Shown here piece after piece: positions 6,801 through 13,954 of a DNA stretch of 13,954 bases. Within the stretch, counting starts at the first letter, position 1, and the number at the start of each line of letters is the position of its first letter. Source of the DNA: Stramenopiles sp. TOSAG23-6 (taxonomy: Eukaryota > Sar). The stretch spans positions 1 to 13,954 of the forward strand of contig LT636153.1 in NCBI GenBank assembly GCA_900128565.1, read 5' to 3'. The notes under the pieces are model-generated. The model made no database searches. It was given only the letters and a program-made list of their open reading frames with translations, and was not told the DNA's origin. The position numbers and the translations under genes were made by a program.

Positions 6801-9800
6801 CAATAACAAAACAAGAAGATGCTGTGAAAACAGCTCGTGAATCTATAGCCAATGCCGCTGATTGCACGGAAAAATATTTATCAAAACAAAAGGAACTTTC
6901 TGATATTACTAAATTAATTGATGAACTTTTTGAATCGGCAAAACCATTCACCGATAAAGTGAAAAATGCTGAGTCAGTGTTATTGGAGGCACGTGTCAAG
7001 TTAAAATCAGTTGCAGATGATATAGTCTTAATTGAGAATGAAATTGAAGGAAAAAAACGACAATTGGAAGATCTAAAAGCAGAAGCTCTACAAACGGGAA
7101 TTACATTTCAAGGTGTCGTCAAAGATATTCAACTTGACACGTTGAATAATAAAAAGATGCACAAAATGATGCGTAAAATGCAAAAGCTGCAACGTAAAAT
7201 TGAGAAAGATACTAAAGTCAAAGTATCGAAAGTTGAGGAACAAAAACGTATACAGGACGATGTTGATGTATCCGTTCAAAATGTTGCAGTACTTTCGGAG
7301 NATGCTCATGTCAACACNAGGGAATGGCGGAGAGCAAAGAAACGAAAAGAACATTTGTTGATTGAAGAATCGCGATTGAAATCATTATCAGTTTCGTTGA
7401 AAAATGTAGCAAACGAATGGAAAAATAAAGTTAAGGAAGCCTCTGGATTTACAAAACGTGTAAAACATGCTGCCAATGTTGAAAGTCGTGACTGGACTGA
7501 ATCTGTGAGAAGATCAGAGCAAGCTATCATTGAGATAAAAGAAAGCATGGAAGAAGGTTGTACTGATGCTAATGAAATAGCGAATGCTGAAAAAAAAGCT
7601 TCAGCTATTGCAATGGAGATTGGGGAAAAGAGGAAAAAACTAGAACGCGATATACGAATGTCAAAAAATAAAGTCTTTGAATCAAAAATGCGTATTTCAG
7701 AAACAAATGACCTTTTGGCAAGAATAAAAATTACGAAGAGTCGCCTCGAAGCTCAGCGAGATACACTCGAAGCTGCTAAGTATTTAGCCAACCGTGAGGT
7801 AGTAAAAGACCGAGCGAAACGATTTCTTGAAACAAAGCAAACTGAATTGGTCACAATCAAGCAGGAGGTGCTCAATATGAAGAAAGAAGAAGCGATTGCT
7901 AAAGTTGAGCTTCAACGCCTCGTAGCAAAACGAAAGAAAAATGGTAGCGATAAACAAAAGAAACCACCACCGGAGTTTGGGCGCCGAGAAATTGAGGAAT
8001 TTACAAAATTAGAAATTAAAAGGCTTGAAGAACAAAAGGAAGCAGATGAATCAAATTGGAAAAGAACATGTGAAAACTTACATATGTGGACAGAATTAGA
8101 AAGTAAAATAGTAGAAGAAGTTAAACATTATAAAATTCGTCTGAAAGTGTGGGATGCGGAAATAGAAGTTTCTCGTGTGAACAATGGTATTGCACAGGGA
8201 AAGTTAGACTCATATATTTCCGACGAATCAACATTTGATATACATTGTAGATTGAAACACGCTGAAGAACAAATTCCTTTATTTGCAGCCGAATTGAAAA
8301 ATACAGTTCAGTGGTACAATCAAGAGAACACACTTTTTGAAAATGCGATAGACCGTGCTATTAATCAAGGATTACCTTCTAGAATCATAGAAATGATTAN
8401 TGGTAGTGGTACGTCACAAGGCATGCCCGGTGATGCATCTTTCGCATATACCAAAGAAAAACTTGNGAGTTTTGACAGAANCATCCAAACATTAAAGGGT
8501 GTAATCACGGAGAGAGAAAATATGCTAAAATTAGTACGCCTGAAAGTACAGAGAAAANTCTTAGAAGACGAAGAACATTTAANGAAAATAAAAATTATTG
8601 GCGACGCGGCTATTGCATTACGCAAGCGTGAAGAATCCAAATTACANAAAGTAAAAATGGAGCATCAATTAGCAAAGACATTTTTGGAAAAGGCTAATTT
8701 TGTGGTAAATGAAATGCGCNATATTGTGATCTTGCGTAAAAATGAAGAAATAAAATCGAANGAAAATGTCATATCTGCTGACAACACGTTATTGGAAAGC
8801 ATCGCAAATCGTGATGAACACATGACAGAAATGAAAGTCTCCCAAAAGCGCCGAGATGACACATTTGTAAGACGAAAGGCAAAGGCAACGAGAGATATCC
8901 AGAATGAGTATAAAAAACGAATTAAAAAGTTAAAAAAAGAGGAGCAACAGAAATTCACCCGAAAGGAAATGGCAATTTTGGGACAACAAAGTGATTCTAA
9001 TTCCGAAGAAGCTTTGGCAGAACAAAAAGAAAGAAAAAATATTCATACAAAGCAACTTAAGGGAATGATATCTGACTTAAATAAGGAGATGAAACTACAA
9101 CAACGAAAAAAATGTGCCGTCATTGATTCCCAACTTGTTAGTTTATTTGCAGCTAATATAGAAAAAGAGACAGAACAGTTAGGAAAGTTGAATGAAAATA
9201 TTCTTATTCTATCAAAGAAAAAGAGACAAATGGTTGAAATTTTTGAATCATTCGTCAAACGAAGAACACAGTCAGAATACGACGTCCAAGAAAAAGAAAA
9301 TACGTTGCTAAGAAATGCTAAAGATAAATTATCAAACGCAACTAAAGCGATGTCGGTATTTGAACAAAACCGAACATATTTAGAAGCAGCTTGTCAAATT
9401 CAAAAATATTTTCGTGGATGGCGAGGACGTAAAAGGGGGAAAGCAGCCATGTCTGAAGGAAAGCGCATTCAGAATAATATAATGAAGCAGAAGGACCTCG
9501 ATAAAGTAGGAAGTTCACTTTTTACAAAAGATGATGTTCAACAACTCCCGTTGGAAAATGTCAAAGAACACTACCTAAGACTTCAGAGACTTGTGGCCGA
9601 AGGGCTTGCTGAATTAGAATCAACTGAGATAAGAAGGGCAAATATATTATGTGACATCGCAGTAATTCCTGGTTTGAATCATCTTAAAAATCGTATGATC
9701 TGTGCTAGATCCGAAAGAGACGAAGCTGTCNTATTACACGAAGCAAGTATTGCAAGGGTAGAATTTCTCACTGATTTGTGGAGAAAATCTAAATTATCTA

Positions 9801-12800
9801 AACATGTGCATGAAAAAAAACTAGATTATTGGAGATCTATAGAGAGTGATCGTAATGAAAAACTGCGACGTGCAAAACTTGTATGTAACTCACAAAAGGT
9901 TGAACTAATTGAACCTCTGGAAATAGATGAAGATGCCGAAGCTAAAAGGAATAAAGAACTCGATGAAATGGAAGACAAAAAACGTAAAAAAAAAGAAGAT
10001 GAGGAAAAGAAGAGAGCTCTTGGGCGAGCTGCAGCACTATTTGCAGTAAAAGCTAGCAAAGACAGAGAGAGGGCAAAAACCGCTGCGAAAATCAAAGAAG
10101 CAGAAGACAATAGACTAGCACAACGACATGAGTTAGAGAAAACTCCGACTGGTGTTTTACAGTTACTTCAAGATGATTTAAATGTTGTTAGAGAAATAAT
10201 TTTAGATGTTTCAAAACGTGATGCACAGTATAATAGCGAATTACTGNTTTTATCTACACCGGCTAAAAAGAAAGAAGCAGAGATTACGTATAGGAAATAT
10301 AAGTCAGACAAAGTAGACGTATTAAAGAAAAAACTTCTTGAAATGGGGATATTCCAATCAGTTAACAATGCCGCCAAAAGAGCAGCAAAAGATATTGAAT
10401 GTCTAAATAGATTAAACACTGGGTCTAGACGAGCAGGATCCAAAGATGATACTCAAATAAGCTCAACGAGTGTCGATCAATTAAGTTTGAAGGATTCAAA
10501 AATAAGCCAAGAAAAAAATGAACAAAATAAGGATGATTTAGATAACGCATTTCATTTGTTTTCTGATATACAGGAGTATTTATATGGGAAAGCAAGCAGG
10601 CAATCAAATAAACGCAAATTGGCAGCAACAGCAATACAAAAAATTGTTCGTGGTTTTATGTTTCGTGTCAAAGACCACAGAAATGCATTATCTACGGCAA
10701 TTAAAAGTTTGCGTAAAAGCCAATACTCAAAAGCAGTCATTATGCCACTACGTATTGAGTTACTTANGTTGAACAAAACAACGCCTGTTGNATGGAAATA
10801 TATGGACCCATGGGTAACATCAAAAGAAGGAGGAAGTGATGTTGTGGACTTTGCTGCTTTTATAAGAGGTCTAAAACTATGTGGGGTAATTGCCACAAAA
10901 AATCAGTTCAGACGACTGTGGCTCGCACTCGACCCTACGATGGATATTTCTGGAATAGAGCTACTTTCTTGGGACAATTTTCGACGGCATATAAATCTTG
11001 GTATATTTGATCGATATGCAGACAGCAATGAGACTATATTTCCAAAAATTCAACAGAAGAGAATGATGCGACATCTACGCCGATGTCTTATTCTGGACAG
11101 ACCNGACTTGCAGATAGATTACGGCCATTATCTAATGAAATCTTCGATTTCACGTGAGAATTTTGAGCGTGATATCCAAAAGGTATTCGAAGCAAGTTTA
11201 TATATAGCAAGTACATCTGATAGTAATAATAGAAGATCATATACACCCTTAACAACGGATAAAAGTATTCGATCACTGAAATTAGGACACGCAAAACATT
11301 CTTCATTCAAACGACATATGAATGATAATTTTGGCTCTACTAGTAGCTGTGGTGAAGAATCTGAAAGAACCCTCAGCGATGGTGGCTACAATANCAGTGG
11401 AGATGAAAACAAATTCAATAGTGATTGTGGTTATACCAGTAGCGGAGGAGATGAAAACAAAAGTAATTCAGGATACTCTATTNGAAGTATTAGAAGTCAT
11501 GTAAACATAGGGAGTTTAAAATACAGAAAGAAGAAAGGAAACCGACATCAGAAGATGGAAACATTTGCAATTCGAGGAGATGTTGCCCTTTGTGACTCAT
11601 CGATCAGACTTCCAACTGCACTTACAGAAGAAGGAGTGGAAGAAATGCCAGAATTTCCTGGTGCGTTTCACAGACAAAAGAGAGTAAAAATAGCCATGCT
11701 GGAAGGTCAAGTTTACGCTGTAAAACACCTACTGCAAGATCGAACAGGATGCGCAGCAGGAGGAACTGAGATGATTTTAGATCGTTTTAGTGGAACAAAA
11801 CCTGTTCATGTTGCAGCATCTAAAGGACACATTGATGTTTTGGATGTTCTTGTCAACCAACTTCATGCGAAATTAACATCCCCTGATACATCTGGACGAC
11901 AGACTATCCATTATGCTGCAGAAAATGGCCATTTAGAAACTATTCGCTGGCTTGTCGATGCTGGAGTCGCCGTTGATGCATCTGATTATAATGGTCAAAC
12001 TGGATTACATATTGCAGCATTGAACGGTCATTTCCATATTGTCTACTGGTTAATCAGCCATAGACAAAGCGAATCAGGTATATTATGGGTTAAATATTTA
12101 TGGCAGACAGATTTCAATCGATGGACAATTCTTCATTTTGCTGCTTTTGGAGGTCACAAAACTGTAGCTTTATTGTTGTTCGGTTTACCCGACTATGCAC
12201 AGGTTCATTCATTAATGTTTTCGACGAATAATGACGATAAAAATTGTGCAGAGGTTGCGTTGGAATACGGGCATAATGATTTTGCACAAATGTGTATAAA
12301 TGTTTCAAAGATGTGGGAACGCGGAGGTCAATTTACTGATACTATAGAACTTAATTTTTCAGAGAAAGATTTGAATAATTTAAAATTAAAGAACGATCCA
12401 CGTTTTCTAGAAGATGACACAGATAAAAGCAGTGAACTTATCAGTACCCCGTGTAATGATTTACGAATACAAAATAGTAGTGGATCACAGACATCAAGAA
12501 GTCTTATCGAGGTGTATAATAAAAAAGAACCAAATTCAAAAGACATCAAATCAAATATTACTCATAGTAGACAAAATACACCNAGTGGTATTACACACAA
12601 GGTAAAATCTTTTCATAGTAATATTTCTAGACCAAGCACTTCATACAGTGATTTGTATATATTAGATGATGATCAACAGAGTAGACCAAATACAACATAC
12701 ACTGATTTGTTCAGTTCTGATTGCAGTTCTGATGATGATGAAATCTTGACAGTAAATAAATATNCAGCTTTGGATAGTACCGAAAAATTTCAACAACGAC

Positions 12801-13327
12801 CGGACACATCTCGTAAAAGTATATTACCAATTAATACACACAAACAAGTAATTGAAAATACGAAAAATCAACTTTCAAAAAATTATAGAAATTCCAAATC
12901 GAAAGAAGCACACACAATACTTCCTCTTTTGAAAGCTTCTGACTCCCTGACTCGCGAGAAGAAGTTTCACAGATCTTTTATCTATAATAATTCAAAAGGG
13001 AAACCCAAGAGTAAAACAAAAAAGAGAAATAATAATCGAAGTACGAAATTTGGTACAGATTCAATTTCGACTCCTCCTTATATTCAAAAAGCGTCTGCTA
13101 GTTTAAGCCCCAAGCATCGATTATCCACAAGTTTGAGTCCTAAACGAAGGAGAATGCACAAAAAAGATCCTTTAACGTCAAGTTTAAGTCCTAGGAGAAA
13201 ACCAAGAAAACTAAAAAAGAAAAATATGGATTGGTTTGATCAGAAAGAAAAAGAGAGTGAAAGCATAGATTCAATCCCTGTCGCTGCGAAACTTCGGGTT
13301 GCAAGGCTTCTAAAACGCAACACTTGA
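3846..13327 (+). CDS. Giant IQ / coiled-coil / EF-hand-like / ankyrin protein
   Basis: Proposed exons 3846-4686, 4781-4917 and 5006-13327 give 3099 residues. The ATG at 3846 is the first in a frame closed at 3792-3794. Paired IQ motifs come first (IQSLYRARVARKNY about 72-85, VQTAWRRVLGRY about 98-109), then some 1,700 residues rich in K, E, R, A and Q that read as long coiled coil. A Trp/Gly-rich island interrupts it (about 559-578). Further IQ motifs lie near 1790-1810 (IQKYFRGWRGRKRG) and 2200-2215 (IQKIVRGFMFRV). An EF-hand-like helix-loop-helix with a degenerate loop follows (about 2272-2322), then an acidic Ser/Gly repeat, five or six ankyrin repeats (about 2556-2758) and a basic tail with three SLSP motifs. 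IQ motifs bind calmodulin, so a Ca-regulated scaffold of cytoskeleton or flagellum is plausible but inferred. I recognise no named family. The small middle exon depends on the intron model. Confidence 0.85.
4687..4780 (+). other. Intron E, repetitive intron element
   Basis: 94 nt, starting GTACGTTTTCATTATG and ending TTCGCAATACAT. It is the cleanest copy, with all three blocks. GAATTTC (4702-4708) and GAAATTC can pair as a 7-bp stem across the T-rich part. Removal joins an A to TTGATC (codon ATT) and opens a middle exon that links in frame to the third exon once intron F is also removed. A GT-AG reading (4691-4800) enters a different frame, from which intron F cannot be spliced canonically at its nearby AG. 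Confidence 0.65.
4918..5005 (+). other. Intron F, repetitive intron element
   Basis: 88 nt, starting GCACGTTTTCATTATG and ending TTTTACAATACAT, with middle block GTACGAAATTTTGTACCTAA. Removal joins RK to ASVDSEN in frame. The flanks share GC with the intron start, so the cut is ambiguous by two bases. A GT-AG alternative (4922-5030) also fits the frame set by the non-canonical intron E, but not the frame set by a canonical intron E. Confidence 0.65.
10841..10993 (+). other. EF-hand-like segment of the giant protein
   Basis: Two helices with the spacing of an EF-hand pair: FAAFIRGLKLCGV, then FRRLWLALDPTMDISG, then WDNFRRHI. The loop after LALD lacks the regular acidic positions 1-3-5-12, so calcium binding is doubtful. 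Placement just after an IQ motif (10622) suggests a calmodulin-like intramolecular contact; this is inference. Confidence 0.4.
11379..11480 (+). repeat. Acidic Ser/Gly tandem repeat in the giant protein
   Basis: Two imperfect coding units read GGYNxSGDENKFNSD and CGYTSSGGDENKSNSG, followed by a truncated GYS. The DNA units share GGAGATGAAAACAAA. This is probably a disordered linker between the EF-hand-like segment and the ankyrin repeats, and it is likely to vary in copy number. Confidence 0.7.
11694..12300 (+). other. Ankyrin repeat domain of the giant protein
   Basis: Clear consensus repeats are KPVHVAASKGHIDVLDVLV, RQTIHYAAENGHLETIRWLV, QTGLHIAALNGHFHIVYWLI and WTILHFAAFGGHKTVALLL, with a partial repeat before and EVALEYGHNDFAQMC after. 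Between the third and fourth clear repeats the spacing is longer than 33 residues. Ankyrin stacks bind protein partners; the partner is unknown. Confidence 0.92.
12626..12712 (+). repeat. Paired 11-residue coding repeat in the giant protein
   Basis: SRPSTSYSDLY (12626-12658) and SRPNTTYTDLF (12680-12712) are two matching 33-nt units 54 nt apart. A weaker RPDTSRKS follows at about 12799. They look like short linear binding or phosphorylation motifs in a disordered tail. Confidence 0.6.
13095..13205 (+). repeat. Basic SLSP-(K/R) motif repeat at the C terminus
   Basis: Three units, SLSPKHR, SLSPKRRR and SLSPRRKPRK, alternate with Ser-rich or basic spacers. SP followed by basic residues fits proline-directed kinase sites and nucleic-acid- or microtubule-binding tails. 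The role is inferred. Confidence 0.6.
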
Positions 13328-13352
13328 ATTACAATTAAATTAAAATTTTATG
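13328..13352. other. Very short convergent intergenic gap
   Basis: Only 25 AT-rich bases separate the TGA of the giant gene (13325-13327) from the TGA of the minus-strand gene (13353-13355). The 3' UTRs and polyadenylation sites of the two transcripts must therefore overlap or lie inside the opposing gene. Confidence 0.8.
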
Positions 13353-13954
13353 TCAGATATTAACTTTAATTTCATCTTCAATTTTCTGTTCTGTCTCTCT
13401 ATTTTTAATTTCATCTTCAATTTTCTGTTCTGTCTCTCTATTTTTAATTTCCTGTGCTCTATCTTTAATTTCTTGTGCTCTATCACGGAGATCTCTTTTA
13501 GTTAAGCAATCAGCAGTCGTCTGACCGTGAGTTTCAATAAAGCGTTTTAAATCACGAATACCAGCAGTGCAAATATCAAGTTTAGTATCAATATTAACAT
13601 CTGAATTTTCACTTTGATCATTAATCTTTGTTTCTTTATGAAAACGTCGTTTTTTTGACCTCTCCGCCGCTCGACGTACTGAGTTTCGTTCCTGTTTTGT
13701 AAATGTATTCAATTCTGGACAATTCGTTTCGAGCTCATCAATATATTCGATAATAAAAGATCCATTTTTGTATGAATATATATCATTTTTATAACTAGAG
13801 TATCTTGACAGTTTTATCCTTGGTGGGTTATTTTCATCGGAAAATGCACTTAGTTTACTAAATAAGGTCCTTCCAAGTTTCAGGTCAAGTATCAATGAGG
13901 TAGTTGGAGTCTCGGGTCGCTTTCTTTCCCTCCTGGGGCTACCTACACTTACCT
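13353..13954 (-). CDS. Partial gene with SAP/ARMET-like segment and coding repeats
   Basis: The minus-strand frame is open from the window edge to TGA at 13355-13353, so the 5' end lies outside. About 200 residues are visible. After an unremarkable N-terminal part comes a basic stretch (SVRRAAERSKKRRF), then GIRDLKRFIETHG and DCLTKRDLRDRA. That order (LK..L...G, then C..K.DL) resembles the SAP/ARMET C-terminal fold seen in many protist proteins. The C terminus is charged coiled coil built from DRAQEIK twice and NRETEQKIEDEIK twice. Near the edge the minus strand reads AGGTAAGTGTAG, like a canonical splice donor, so the frame near the edge may be partly intronic. No specific function can be assigned. 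Confidence 0.6.
   Translation of the reverse strand, partial: VSVGSPRRERKRPETPTTSLILDLKLGRTLFSKLSAFSDENNPPRIKLSRYSSYKNDIYSYKNGSFIIEYIDELETNCPELNTFTKQERNSVRRAAERSKKRRFHKETKINDQSENSDVNIDTKLDICTAGIRDLKRFIETHGQTTADCLTKRDLRDRAQEIKDRAQEIKNRETEQKIEDEIKNRETEQKIEDEIKVNI
13365..13487 (-). repeat. Nested in-frame tandem repeats (39 bp and 21 bp)
   Basis: A 39-bp unit beginning TTTAATTTCATCTTCAATTT on the plus strand occurs twice (about 13365-13442) and a third copy begins but diverges. Next to it, a 21-bp unit with CTGTGCTCTATC / CTTGTGCTCTATC occurs twice. Both periods are multiples of three, so they add 13- and 7-residue blocks to the coiled-coil tail. Confidence 0.85.

Noticed and set aside
13644-13656. 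ACGTTTTCAT on the minus strand, identical to the intron 5' block
   Set aside because: The middle and 3' blocks do not follow, and the codons read normally (RRFHKE), so this is a chance match within coding sequence.
1-13954. tRNA, rRNA, CRISPR or bacterial insertion elements
   Set aside because: No cloverleaf, rRNA stretch, spaced direct-repeat array or transposase was seen.

Overview
This window is protist nuclear DNA: AT-rich, split genes, no bacterial features, and more than two dozen isolated single Ns that look like unresolved polymorphic positions. A secreted EGF-module protein (2577-3374) has cysteine patterns familiar from diatoms and oomycetes, so a stramenopile is the best guess. 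That lineage call is an inference.

Layout from left to right. (1) 166-1989, plus strand: a five-exon acid ceramidase / N-acylethanolamine acid amidase-type hydrolase with an unusual C-terminal membrane helix. (2) 1990-2576: intergenic, with a degenerate intron-element fragment, a possible control module and an A6-G8-T11 tract. (3) 2577-3374, plus: an intronless secreted EGF-like protein. (4) 3375-3845: intergenic, with palindromic and 8-nt-periodic motifs that partly repeat those upstream of the EGF gene. (5) 3846-13327, plus: a giant three-exon gene of about 3099 residues with IQ motifs, very long coiled coil, two more IQ motifs, an EF-hand-like segment, ankyrin repeats and a basic SP-rich tail. 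(6) 13353 to the right edge, minus: the 3' part of a gene with a SAP/ARMET-like segment and in-frame coding repeats. It is convergent with the giant gene, with 25 nt between stop codons.

The main discovery candidate is the introns. All six in the two split genes are copies of one element about 88-99 nt long in its unit form. It starts RTACGTTTTCAT, has a middle block containing GTACCTAAC, and ends AATATTTTTCACAATACAT. Cutting every copy at these conserved ends restores both reading frames. In the ceramidase gene it also restores family motifs and spacing. The implied boundaries are not GT-AG: they begin GT, AT or GC and end AT. One copy is composite (intron A) and one carries an internal perfect 38-bp duplication (intron C). 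This looks like an introner-like family, a mobile or repetitive source of new introns, with non-canonical ends.

The genes show no obvious shared pathway. The hydrolase would act on lipids in the endomembrane system, the EGF protein is secreted, and the giant protein is probably cytoskeletal or calmodulin-linked.
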